Assembly: GCF_018613835.1 (NCBI RefSeq)
Contig: NZ_JAGGPM010000042.1
Location: forward strand, 1-59,068
Length of the DNA: 59,068 nucleotides
Origin: Arthrobacter sp. ISL-5
GTDB lineage: Bacteria > Actinomycetota > Actinomycetes > Actinomycetales > Micrococcaceae
Reading direction: 5' to 3'
Part shown: one piece after another, positions 25,282-33,129 of the stretch
How the letters are laid out: each line of letters starts with the position of its first letter
Position numbering within the stretch: the stretch's first letter is position 1
Position numbers and translations under genes: made by a program
Notes under the pieces: model-generated
Told to the model about the DNA's origin: nothing
The model's input: the letters and a program-made list of their open reading frames with translations, nothing else
Databases searched by the model: none

Positions 25282-25499
25282 CGGGGTCCGAGCCGCGTCC
25301 CTTGAGGCCTACAGCAGCCGCAGAACAGGCCGATTACCCCGAAAAACGGGCCCCAAACGGTTCCTTCCAGAAAAAGGTTTGGTAACGGCGCCCTCCACCC
25401 CCGCTTTCCGCGGGATTACGCGGTCAAATCGGTCAAAAATAAATAAGATTTCTTGCTGCTCAGGGGCGCTGAACGGGTGATCGTACGGCACGAAACTCT

Positions 25500-25525
25500 C
25501 GATTTCCATGGAAATCGCGTAAAAT
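25500..25525 (+). promoter_or_regulatory. Perfect 18-bp palindrome next to a -10 element
   Basis: CGATTTCCATGGAAATCG at 25500-25517 is fully self-complementary and is followed at 25520-25525 by TAAAAT. No good -35 is seen, so the palindrome, which falls in the spacer region, is a likely operator or activator site for the transporter. Confidence 0.55.
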
Positions 25526-25591
25526 TGAAGGCCTGCCCGGAGCGGGGCAGCTACAAGTCGCAAGCAAATGACCTCCACAGGAGTCGCCCAA

Positions 25592-27217
25592 ATGCCCATA
25601 GACCGAAGCACGACCGACTCTTCAGCAGGCGTGAGGAACGCCAGCGGAACCAACCAAGTGGCACCCCAGGGTGTCAAGAAACCAAAGCTACTCGCACGTC
25701 GCCGGCTCAAGGAGTCCGACGTAAATGTCGTAGACCAGCCCATGCTGAAGAAGGCCCTCGGCGGCACGATCGTCGGCAACACCATGGAGTGGTACGACGT
25801 CGGCGTGTTCGGCTACCTGATCACCACCATGGGACCGGTGTTCCTGCCTGAGGCCGACAAGTCCGTGCAGACCCTGTTCCTCCTCGGAACCTTCGCCGCC
25901 ACCTTTATCGCCCGACCTCTGGGCGGAGTCATCTTCGGCTGGCTCGGCGACAAGATCGGCCGCCAGAAGGTCCTCGCCGCCACGCTGATGCTGATGGCCG
26001 CGAGTACTTTCGCAGTCGGCCTGCTGCCCGGATATGCGCAGATCGGAATGTGGGCCGCGGCTCTGCTGGTGCTGCTCAAGCTGGTCCAGGGTTTCTCCAC
26101 CGGCGGCGAGTACGCCGGTGCCACCACCTTTGTGAGCGAATACGCCCCGGATAAGCGCCGCGGCTTCTTCGCCAGCTTCCTGGACATGGGCAGCTACCTC
26201 GGCTTCGCCCTCGGCGCCGCCCTCGTCTCCGTGCTCCAGCTGACCTTGGGTCAGGGTGCCATGGAGGAGTGGGGCTGGAGGATCCCGTTCCTGATTGCCG
26301 GTCCGCTCGGCCTGATCGCGGTCTACTTCCGTAGCAAGATTGAGGAATCCCCGCAGTTCCAGGCCACCCTGGATGCCCAGGAAGAACTCGGCAAGGATGC
26401 CACTGCCTCAGATGCCGCTGCGTCCAAGGGCCCGGTGGGCATTGTGAAGGCCTACTGGCGTTCGCTCATCGTCGCCATGATCCTGGTTGCCGCCGCGAAC
26501 ACCGCCGGCTACGCCCTGACGTCCTACATGCCGACGTACCTCACCGAGTCCAAGGGCTACGATCCGGTTCACGGCACGCTGCTCACCATCCCCGTGCTGG
26601 TAATCATGAGCCTGTGTATTCCGCTGACCGGAAAGCTCTCCGACCGCATCGGCCGCCGCCCGGTCCTGTGGATCGGTGCCCTGAGCACCATCGTGCTGGC
26701 TACTCCTGCGTTCCTCCTGATCGGCATGGGCAGCGTCTGGTCGACGCTGGCGGGACTTGCCCTCGTGGCCTTCCCCGTCACGTTCTACGTGGCGAACCTG
26801 GCCTCGGCCCTGCCGGCACAGTTCCCGACTTCCAGCCGTTACGGTGCCATGGGCATCGCCTATAACTTCTCGGTGGCGATCTTCGGCGGAACCACGCCAT
26901 TCATCGTGGCAGCACTGATCACGGCGACGGGCAACGACATGATGCCTGCGTATTACCTGATGGCTACCTCTGCCATCGGCGCCGTCGCGATCTACTTCCT
27001 GAAGGAATCGGCCAACCGCCCGCTGCCGGGCTCAATGCCCAGCGTGGACACCCAGGCGGAGGCCCGCGAGCTCGTGGCTACCCAGGATGAGAACCCGCTG
27101 ATTGATCTCGACGAACTGCCGTTCGAGGCCCTGGACGCAGAGCCGAAGGCTGGACTGGACGCTGAACTCGACGCCGAACTGGACGCTGAACTCGAAAAGG
27201 TCCCGGCCAAGGCCTAA
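25592..27217 (+). CDS. MHS-family MFS transporter (ProP-like)
   Basis: 541 residues, 12 membrane segments. MHS-family marks: GGTIVGNTMEWYDVGVFGYL at segment 1 (family form of GNxxEWYDF), GWLGDKIGRQKVL in loop 2-3 and LVQGFSTGGEYAGA. The family imports proline, betaine or organic acids with protons. The N-terminal tail is about 45 polar residues; the C-terminus is about 55 residues and acidic, ending in LDAELDAELDAEL-type repeats that could form a coiled coil, as at the end of E. coli ProP. The ATG at 25592 follows AGGAG by 8 nt; an earlier ATG at 25568 has none. Substrate not determinable; compatible solute or dicarboxylate are both possible. Confidence 0.85.
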   Translation: MPIDRSTTDSSAGVRNASGTNQVAPQGVKKPKLLARRRLKESDVNVVDQPMLKKALGGTIVGNTMEWYDVGVFGYLITTMGPVFLPEADKSVQTLFLLGTFAATFIARPLGGVIFGWLGDKIGRQKVLAATLMLMAASTFAVGLLPGYAQIGMWAAALLVLLKLVQGFSTGGEYAGATTFVSEYAPDKRRGFFASFLDMGSYLGFALGAALVSVLQLTLGQGAMEEWGWRIPFLIAGPLGLIAVYFRSKIEESPQFQATLDAQEELGKDATASDAAASKGPVGIVKAYWRSLIVAMILVAAANTAGYALTSYMPTYLTESKGYDPVHGTLLTIPVLVIMSLCIPLTGKLSDRIGRRPVLWIGALSTIVLATPAFLLIGMGSVWSTLAGLALVAFPVTFYVANLASALPAQFPTSSRYGAMGIAYNFSVAIFGGTTPFIVAALITATGNDMMPAYYLMATSAIGAVAIYFLKESANRPLPGSMPSVDTQAEARELVATQDENPLIDLDELPFEALDAEPKAGLDAELDAELDAELEKVPAKA

Positions 27218-27250
27218 TGCGATAACAGCCCCGCGTCCGCACTGACGACG

Positions 27251-27299
27251 AAGGCCTGTCCGGCGCGCTCCCTTGGGGGAAGCGCGCAGGGCAGGCCTT
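27251..27299 (+). terminator. Hairpin terminator after the MHS transporter
   Basis: AAGGCCTG...CGCGCT at 27251-27269 pairs with AGCGCGCAGGGCAGGCCTT at 27281-27299 with one mismatch and one wobble. Confidence 0.75.
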
Positions 27300-27300
27300 C

Positions 27301-27350
27301 GCTCTGCCCTGCGCTGCTCTGCTCTGTGCTGTGCTGCGCGGTGCTGTGCT
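27301..27350. repeat. Low-complexity CTGTGCT/CTCTGC tract
   Basis: Irregular tandem units of CTCTGC, CTGTGCT and GCGCTG over about 50 bp, followed by ATTTTT. Between the transporter terminator and the FUSC gene. Confidence 0.6.
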
Positions 27351-27407
27351 ATTTTTCCCATGGCGGTTCTCCCGGAGAGCGGCCGACTGAGTGATAGGTG
27401 GTTTCCC

Positions 27408-28487
27408 GTGCGGTCCGTTCTGCGCCATGTCAGGATCCTGCACAGCCTGGGACCGGCCAACAACGACCATCTCTCCGCCCTTCGCGTGGCCATCAGTGTG
27501 GCGGTCCCGTCGCTCCTGCTGCTTCTGAGCGGGCGGCCCGAGCTGATCATCTACGCCGTCTTCGGCGCGCTGACCGGCATGTACGGGCGGTCCGAGCCGC
27601 ACCAGCTGCGGCTGAGGCACCAGCTGCAGGCCACGCTGGTCCTGCTCTCCGGAGTGGGAGCGGGAGTGTTCCTCTCCGTCAACCAGCTCCATTCGTGGTG
27701 GCTGGTGGGCATCGAGGCTTTGCTGGCCGGAGCGGGCTCGGTCTACTCCGACAAGGTGCGGCTCAAGCCCAACGGCCCCTTCTTCGGCATCTTGGCTCTC
27801 GGTGCCTGCGCCTCCGTCCCCACGGTTGTTCCGTGGTACGTTGCCCTGCTCATCGGCGCCGGATCGGCCGCCTTTTCCCTGCTTGTGGGCTTTGGCGGCT
27901 GGGTGCGGCGCCGCGCCTGGAACACCGGGGCGGTGCGGGAGACCGTCCGGCTGCGTGGACGGTTGCGGCGGCAGGCCATGATCCACGCCGCGCGCTACGT
28001 GGTGGCGGTTGGCGCCGCCGGGACCATCGGCGTCATCACAGGCAGCGGCCACCCGCACTGGGCTATGGCCGCCGCCGCTGTTCCCCTTGCCGGCGCGGAC
28101 CTGCCCAGCAGCGTCCACCGCGGCATCCACCGCATCATGGGGACGCTCCTGGGGCTGGTGGTCGTCGCCGTCGTGCTTCTGCCGGGCCCGTGGGCCCCGC
28201 TGAACTTTTTCCCCGGAGCCGAAGCCGCCGTCCTCGCCGTACTGGTGATGGTCTTCCAATTCACCACAGAGCTGTTCATGACCCGGCACTACGGGCTGGC
28301 GATGGTTTCCTTCACGCCCGTCATTCTCCTGATGACGCAGCTGGCTGCGCCCGCCGATCCCCACGTGCTCATTGCCGAACGCGGCATTGAGACTGTCGTG
28401 GGTGCGGTGACGGGCATCCTGGTGGTGTTGTTCATCCGTTCGCGCCTGAGTCCTGTTCCTTCGGCCTCCGCGGCGGGCCCGCCATGA
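27408..28487 (+). CDS. FUSC-family inner membrane protein
   Basis: 359 residues from the GTG at 27408, which follows AGGTGG by 6 nt; an ATG at 27360 without a ribosome site is also in frame. Six or more hydrophobic segments in two halves (SVAVPSLLLLLSG, LIIYAVFGALTGMYG, then after a cytoplasmic loop WAMAAAAVPLAG and FTPVILLMTQLA) match the FUSC fold of aromatic-acid efflux and related transporters. The repeat of GALTGMYGR and HRIMGTLLG near the two half starts is typical. Substrate unknown. The 3-prime end overlaps the convergent SDR gene by 56 bp. Confidence 0.75.
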   Translation: MRSVLRHVRILHSLGPANNDHLSALRVAISVAVPSLLLLLSGRPELIIYAVFGALTGMYGRSEPHQLRLRHQLQATLVLLSGVGAGVFLSVNQLHSWWLVGIEALLAGAGSVYSDKVRLKPNGPFFGILALGACASVPTVVPWYVALLIGAGSAAFSLLVGFGGWVRRRAWNTGAVRETVRLRGRLRRQAMIHAARYVVAVGAAGTIGVITGSGHPHWAMAAAAVPLAGADLPSSVHRGIHRIMGTLLGLVVVAVVLLPGPWAPLNFFPGAEAAVLAVLVMVFQFTTELFMTRHYGLAMVSFTPVILLMTQLAAPADPHVLIAERGIETVVGAVTGILVVLFIRSRLSPVPSASAAGPP

Positions 28488-29226
28488 TCCTGTCCGGCAG
28501 GATCCGGGCGGCCGCGGTAAGCACTTTGTAGCGTTTGGTGGGAATCGAGACCGCCTTCCCCCGTGCGTTGTCCGCCAGCCCTTCCCTGACCACGCGGCCC
28601 GGACCCAGCCAGGTCCAGCCGGGGGCGACGGATTTGTCCATCCCCATCCGGTCATGGAACTCGGTGTGGACAAAACCGGGGCAGACCGCCGTCACCCTGA
28701 CGCCCCGGGCAGCGTAAGCGAGATTGGCCCACCGGCTGAAGCTCAGCAGCCAGGCTTTCGCCGCGGAGTACGAGCCCCGCGGAAGGAACGCCGCCACGCT
28801 GGCCACATTGATGATCCGCCCGGAGCCGCGCTTCAGCATCCCCTGCAGGGCGGCGTGGCTGAGCACCATGGCGGTTTCCACGTGCAGTTTCAGGTGCTTC
28901 TTCTCGTCCTCGATGCTGTTTTCGTCAAAGTTGAGCAACAGCCCGATCCCGGCATTGTTCACCAACACGTCCACCGGACGCGATGCGTCGGACAGACGCG
29001 CGACGACGGAGGCCACGCCGGCGTCGTCCGTCAGGTCCGCGGACAGCACCTCGGCCGTGGTCCCGTACCGCTGCTGCAGCGCCTCTGCAGTTTTCTGAAG
29101 GCGTGCCTCGTCGCGTGCCACCAGCACGAGGTTGTGGCCCTGCTCGGCGAGCTGGCGGGCGAATTCAGCGCCCAAGCCGGCGGTGGCACCGGTGACAAGG
29201 GCCGTGGGGTTGGTGTTCGGCGTCAT
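28432..29226 (-). CDS. Short-chain dehydrogenase/reductase
   Basis: 264 residues, classical SDR. Cofactor motif TGATAGLG near residue 12, NNAG near 90, catalytic Ser143 (NVAS), Tyr153 and Lys157 (YSAAK). The central insert ENSIEDEKKHLKLHVETAMVLSHAAL and the proline-rich C-terminus resemble the group annotated as DltE/SDR oxidoreductases acting on lipids or keto compounds. NADP preference is suggested by the Arg after strand 2 (VARDEAR). Substrate unknown. It overlaps the FUSC gene tail-to-tail. Confidence 0.85.
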   Translation of the reverse strand: MTPNTNPTALVTGATAGLGAEFARQLAEQGHNLVLVARDEARLQKTAEALQQRYGTTAEVLSADLTDDAGVASVVARLSDASRPVDVLVNNAGIGLLLNFDENSIEDEKKHLKLHVETAMVLSHAALQGMLKRGSGRIINVASVAAFLPRGSYSAAKAWLLSFSRWANLAYAARGVRVTAVCPGFVHTEFHDRMGMDKSVAPGWTWLGPGRVVREGLADNARGKAVSIPTKRYKVLTAAARILPDRIMAGPPRRPKEQDSGANG

Positions 29227-29318
29227 GCCAACAGCCTAGCCTCGCGGCCGCGCGGGAGGCAGGGCTATCGGCAGGGCTGGTGGCATGACGCCGGGCAGGG
29301 CCGGGGATCACGCCGTGA

Positions 29319-31178
29319 TCATGCGAACCTTGCCAGCGGATTCTCCAGCCGGCCAGCCATCTGCAGGCCCCCGGACGGGTCGGTGAGGTCCAGCATCTGC
29401 TGGTTGTTGCGCAGCTGCAGCCTGTTGAGGCAGGAAAACTGGAAATCCGACGCGAACAGATCGTGGCGGGCAAACTGGTCTTGGAGCTCCGGGTGCTCTG
29501 CCTGGTAGCCGTGAATGGCTGCGGCCGCGATGCGCCAGAATTCGTCGCCGCTGAGCACACCGTCTTCCTCGAGGAGGGCGCCGAGGAACCGGAAGACGCA
29601 GTCGAACACGTCGGTGAAGATGGCCAGGACCTTCTCGCCGTCGGGGATTTCGACCTTGATCCGGGACACGGCTTCGGGCAAGTCAATCCTGTCCCCCATC
29701 ACGACGATCTCCTCGGCAATGTCCTTCATGACCGCCCGGACCGGCACGCCGTTTTCCAGGACCAGGATCACGTTCTCGCCGTGCGGCATGAACGCCAGCT
29801 CGTAGCGGTACAGGCAGTGCACCAGCGGGACGAGGTAGGCCTCGAAGTAGCGCCGCAGCCATGCCCCGGCTTCCAGCCCGGACTGTTCGATCAGCGCCGA
29901 CACCATGGGTTTGCCCGCAGCGTCGATGTGCAGGAGCGAGGCCATGGTGGCCAGCTGCTGTCCGTCCTCAAGCAGCGGCAGGGGACTTTCCCTCCACAGG
30001 GCGGACAGCATCTTGCGGTAAGGCGAATCCTTCGCGGACGCTGCCTCGTAATAGCCGTTGTGGTACCCAATGGCAGCCACTTCGCGGATCATGGCGAGCC
30101 CGCGGCTTTGCAGGGCCTCGTCGCTGGCAATCAGTTCCTGGAGCCAGTCATTGATCGCTGGCGTGGCCTTCATGTACTGCGGTGACAGGCCGCGCATGAA
30201 GCCCATGTTCAGGACGGACATGGCCGTCTTCACGTAGGCCTTTTCTGGTGCGGCCGTGTTAAAAAAGGTCCGGATAGACTGCTGGGCCTGGTAGCTGTCT
30301 GCCCCGATGCCGAGGTGGACGATGTGCTGCTGGGCAATTTCCGCTGCAAAAGTCACCGTCAGCTTGTTCTCCCACTGCCACGGGTGCACCGGCATCAGGA
30401 AATACTGGGCCGGGTCCAGGCCCAGCGCGCCGAGTTCAGCGTCGAAGTAGGCCAGCGCCCCCGCACCCAGTTCGGCGTCAAGGTGGGCGGCGTAGTCCAG
30501 CCCCGAGCTGGAGGTGAACACGGCCTTGGTCCGGTGGACCGCGATCCATTCCAGCTGCACGGGGGCGCCGGTTTCCGGAGCGAAGGCACGGTAATCGCTG
30601 ATGCCGAATCCCAGCCTGCCGTTGTTGGCCACAAAGCAGGGGTGGCCCTCGGTCATGCTGCGTTCAATGGTCTGGAAGTCGGTGGCGACGTCCGCTCCGC
30701 CGGTCACGCCGGCCGCCAGCTCAACGGACGACGGCTGCCCCATCCACTGCTTGTACGCATGGCTGGAGAGCGTGCTGCTGATCTCCTCGAGGTAGACCGG
30801 GAGCATCTCCTGCCGGATTCCCAGGGCGTGGCGGAACTCAGTGATGAACCGGAGCGCATCCAGGGGTGCGTCCTGTCCGTCGCGGCTGCACCTGATCGAG
30901 GCGGCATCGACGGCCCAGTGGTCAAGGTGCAGGACCCTGGCGGAGAACCGGTATTCAACCGAGTCGTCATCGCTCAGCACCCGGTATTCGCTGGAATGGC
31001 CCGTGCTCCCGGTCTGGTCCCCGGTGCTGGTCCGTTCGGGGCTGAGGATCCGCTCGTGGGAGAACTCGGCGAGCGCCTTGCGGACGAGGTGCCGGTTGGC
31101 GGCAGCCCAGCGTTCCGGCGTGAGGTGGGTTGCGGCGTTGCCTGCGGTCAGGACGGATTCAAGTTCAGCGGTGGTCAT
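29319..31178 (-). CDS. desD: NRPS-independent siderophore synthetase, DesD-like (IucA/IucC family)
   Basis: 619 residues. The IucA/IucC domain shows GHPCFVANNGRLGF, MPVHPWQWENKL, TAMSVLNMGFMRGLSP and EAYLVPLVHCLYRYELAFMPHGEN (read in parts), followed by the FhuF-like C-terminal part. In desferrioxamine synthesis DesD uses ATP to condense N-hydroxy-N-succinylcadaverine units into the trimer or its macrocycle. Start overlaps the desC stop as ATGA. It is the last of four coupled genes and has no transporter after it in this window. Which desferrioxamine is made cannot be read from sequence. Confidence 0.93.
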   Translation of the reverse strand: MTTAELESVLTAGNAATHLTPERWAAANRHLVRKALAEFSHERILSPERTSTGDQTGSTGHSSEYRVLSDDDSVEYRFSARVLHLDHWAVDAASIRCSRDGQDAPLDALRFITEFRHALGIRQEMLPVYLEEISSTLSSHAYKQWMGQPSSVELAAGVTGGADVATDFQTIERSMTEGHPCFVANNGRLGFGISDYRAFAPETGAPVQLEWIAVHRTKAVFTSSSGLDYAAHLDAELGAGALAYFDAELGALGLDPAQYFLMPVHPWQWENKLTVTFAAEIAQQHIVHLGIGADSYQAQQSIRTFFNTAAPEKAYVKTAMSVLNMGFMRGLSPQYMKATPAINDWLQELIASDEALQSRGLAMIREVAAIGYHNGYYEAASAKDSPYRKMLSALWRESPLPLLEDGQQLATMASLLHIDAAGKPMVSALIEQSGLEAGAWLRRYFEAYLVPLVHCLYRYELAFMPHGENVILVLENGVPVRAVMKDIAEEIVVMGDRIDLPEAVSRIKVEIPDGEKVLAIFTDVFDCVFRFLGALLEEDGVLSGDEFWRIAAAAIHGYQAEHPELQDQFARHDLFASDFQFSCLNRLQLRNNQQMLDLTDPSGGLQMAGRLENPLARFA

Positions 31179-31738
31179 AGTGATGCTCCCTGGCGGATCG
31201 GGGATGAGTGGAGGGCTGCGCGGGCCGAATGGAAGGCTTCACGGGTGCAGAAGCTGAGGAGGGCCTGCTTGTCCGAAAGGGTCACTTCTCCGGCGGGTTG
31301 GAAGCCAAGCCGCGCGTTGAGGACATGGATTTTGTGGTTCCGGGCGTCGGGTTCAACCACTACGCGCTCCACCTTGTCCTTGGCGAAGAGCCTGTCCAGG
31401 ACTGCTTCCATCACGGCGGCGGTGTACCCGGTCCGTGGCGGCCCGGCGGGCGGGGCGACGAGGAGGTGCATCCCGATGTCCCCCGGCTGGACGGCGTACA
31501 GGCCCGCCAGCGGCGACAGGACCGGAAGGTACTCCTCCATCAGGAAGGCGGGGACGCCGTCGTCGAGCCCCAGCAGGGCGTGGTGATGCCCGCTGGACTG
31601 GATTTTGGAGTATTCCTCAACAACGTCCTCCACTGTGGCGGACTGCATCCCCCAGAAGGCGGCGTACGGCCGGATCACCCAGCTGTGGAGGAGTTGTGCA
31701 TCGGCCTCCGGGTCGAAGCAGCGGAAGGTGAAACTCAT
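31175..31738 (-). CDS. desC: Siderophore acyltransferase, DesC-like (GNAT fold)
   Basis: 187 residues. The AlcB/IucB-type acyl-CoA N-acyltransferase pattern is present: LHSWVIRPYAAFWGM near the start, FLMEEYLPVL, GDIGMHLLVAPPAGPPRTGY and RVVVEPDARNHKIHVLNARLGF. In the des pathway it transfers succinyl (or acetyl) from CoA to N-hydroxycadaverine, giving the hydroxamate unit. Overlaps desB stop and desD start by ATGA at each side. Confidence 0.92.
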   Translation of the reverse strand: MSFTFRCFDPEADAQLLHSWVIRPYAAFWGMQSATVEDVVEEYSKIQSSGHHHALLGLDDGVPAFLMEEYLPVLSPLAGLYAVQPGDIGMHLLVAPPAGPPRTGYTAAVMEAVLDRLFAKDKVERVVVEPDARNHKIHVLNARLGFQPAGEVTLSDKQALLSFCTREAFHSARAALHSSPIRQGASL

Positions 31739-33129
31739 GCGTGCACCTCTTCCGATTCAGCAACCGCGGTTTCGTGGACGCCGGCCGGGAAATCCGGCTG
31801 CTCCTGCACCCCGAACTCCTGGAAGGCGATGCTCCGCTCCACGGGATAGACCTCCCGGCCGGTGATTTCGCGCAGGATGCACGAGTTCCGGTAGGCCGCC
31901 ATCCCCAGGTCCGGCGTGACGAAGCCGTGGGTGTGGAGTTCGGCGTTCTGGACGAAGATCTCGCCGGTTTCGACGCCGGTGCTGTAGTTCCGCTCGACGG
32001 CGAACCTGCCGGTGCTGTCCCGTGCGATCCGGTCCTGCACGCCGGCGAGGAATTCCGGCTCGCGGTAGCCGTAGCCCGTGGCCAGCACCACGGCTTCGGT
32101 GTCCAGCGAGTAGTCCGCGCCCTGTTCCCCGTGCCGCAGCTGCAGGGTGTGGGAACCCATGGACGGGTCCCACGAAGCCCCGGTGAGCGCCGAATGCGTC
32201 AGCAGCCGGGTGTCCACCATGCCGGAAAGGCTCTTGGTGTAGAGCAGGTCGTAGATGGCGTCTATGAGCTCGGAGTTAATGCCCTTGTAGAGATTCTTCT
32301 GGGCGCCGACCAGCCTGTCCCGCTGCTCCTGCGGCAGGGCGTGGAAGTAGTCCACGTAGTCCGGAGAGGTCATTTCCAGGGTGAGCTTGGTGTATTCCAG
32401 CGGGAAGAAACGCCCGGACCGGGTGACCCAGTTGAGCTGGTACCCGTGGACGTCGATGTCCTGCAGCAGCTCGTAATAGATCTCGGCCGCGCTCTGGCCG
32501 CTGCCCACGATGGTGACGCTGCGCCGCTGCTGGAGCTCGCTCTTCCTCGCCATGTAGTCGGCGTTGTGGAGGACAAGGCCGCCGGCCTTGGCTATCCCGG
32601 CACACGCGTCTGGAATGTAGGGCGAGGTGCCGGTGCCAAGCACCAGCCTCCGCGCGCGGAGCACCTCCCGCCCGTCCGGGCCGTTCACCGCAATCGTGTA
32701 CACGCCGTCGTCGTAAGTGACTTCCGTGACGTCCGTGCCGAACCGGACCGAGGCCAGCTGGCCCGCCACCCACTGGCAGTACTGGTTGTACTCCGCCCGC
32801 AGCGGGTAGAAATTTTCCCTGATGTAGAAGCGGTAGAGCCTCCCGGTCTGCTTGAGGAAGTTCAGGAAGGAAAAGGGCGACGTGGGGTCGGCGAGCGTCA
32901 CCAGGTCAGCCAGGAGGGGGACCTGCAGGTGGGCCTGCTCGAGCATCATGCCGGGGTGCCAGTCGAAGGAGTCCCGGCGCTCCAGGAACACGCCGTCCAG
33001 GCCGTCGACCGGTTCGCTCAGGGCGGCCAGTCCCAGGTTGAAAGGCCCGACGCCGATTCCGGCGAAGTCGTAAATGCGGCCTGCGCCAGAGGTGCTCACT
33101 GCGGACGTGCTCAATGCGGACGTGCTCAT
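31735..33129 (-). CDS. desB: Cadaverine/lysine N-hydroxylase, DesB-like (flavin monooxygenase)
   Basis: 464 residues. FAD motif GIGVGPFNLGLAAL near residue 25, substrate region FLERRDSFDWHPGMML, NADPH motif VGSGQSAAEIYYELL near 190 and LATGYGYREPEFL near 350, all typical of the lysine/ornithine N-monooxygenase family. Position after the lysine-decarboxylase gene indicates cadaverine as substrate. The N-terminus carries a Ser/Thr/Ala-rich run before the fold. Start overlaps the desA stop (ATGA). Confidence 0.93.
   Translation of the reverse strand: MSTSALSTSAVSTSGAGRIYDFAGIGVGPFNLGLAALSEPVDGLDGVFLERRDSFDWHPGMMLEQAHLQVPLLADLVTLADPTSPFSFLNFLKQTGRLYRFYIRENFYPLRAEYNQYCQWVAGQLASVRFGTDVTEVTYDDGVYTIAVNGPDGREVLRARRLVLGTGTSPYIPDACAGIAKAGGLVLHNADYMARKSELQQRRSVTIVGSGQSAAEIYYELLQDIDVHGYQLNWVTRSGRFFPLEYTKLTLEMTSPDYVDYFHALPQEQRDRLVGAQKNLYKGINSELIDAIYDLLYTKSLSGMVDTRLLTHSALTGASWDPSMGSHTLQLRHGEQGADYSLDTEAVVLATGYGYREPEFLAGVQDRIARDSTGRFAVERNYSTGVETGEIFVQNAELHTHGFVTPDLGMAAYRNSCILREITGREVYPVERSIAFQEFGVQEQPDFPAGVHETAVAESEEVHA

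Larger units (their letters stand above)
25149..25591. other. Divergent intergenic region upstream of the MHS transporter
   Basis: 443 bp with lower G+C than its surroundings. Contents: direct repeat at 25241-25281, AT-rich stretch near 25430-25450, palindrome at 25500-25517 and TAAAAT at 25520-25525. No gene seen. Confidence 0.5.

Noticed and set aside
27078..28673. Leftward 531-codon frame opposite the FUSC gene
   Set aside because: Composition is that of an antisense shadow; the FUSC frame shows regular membrane segments.
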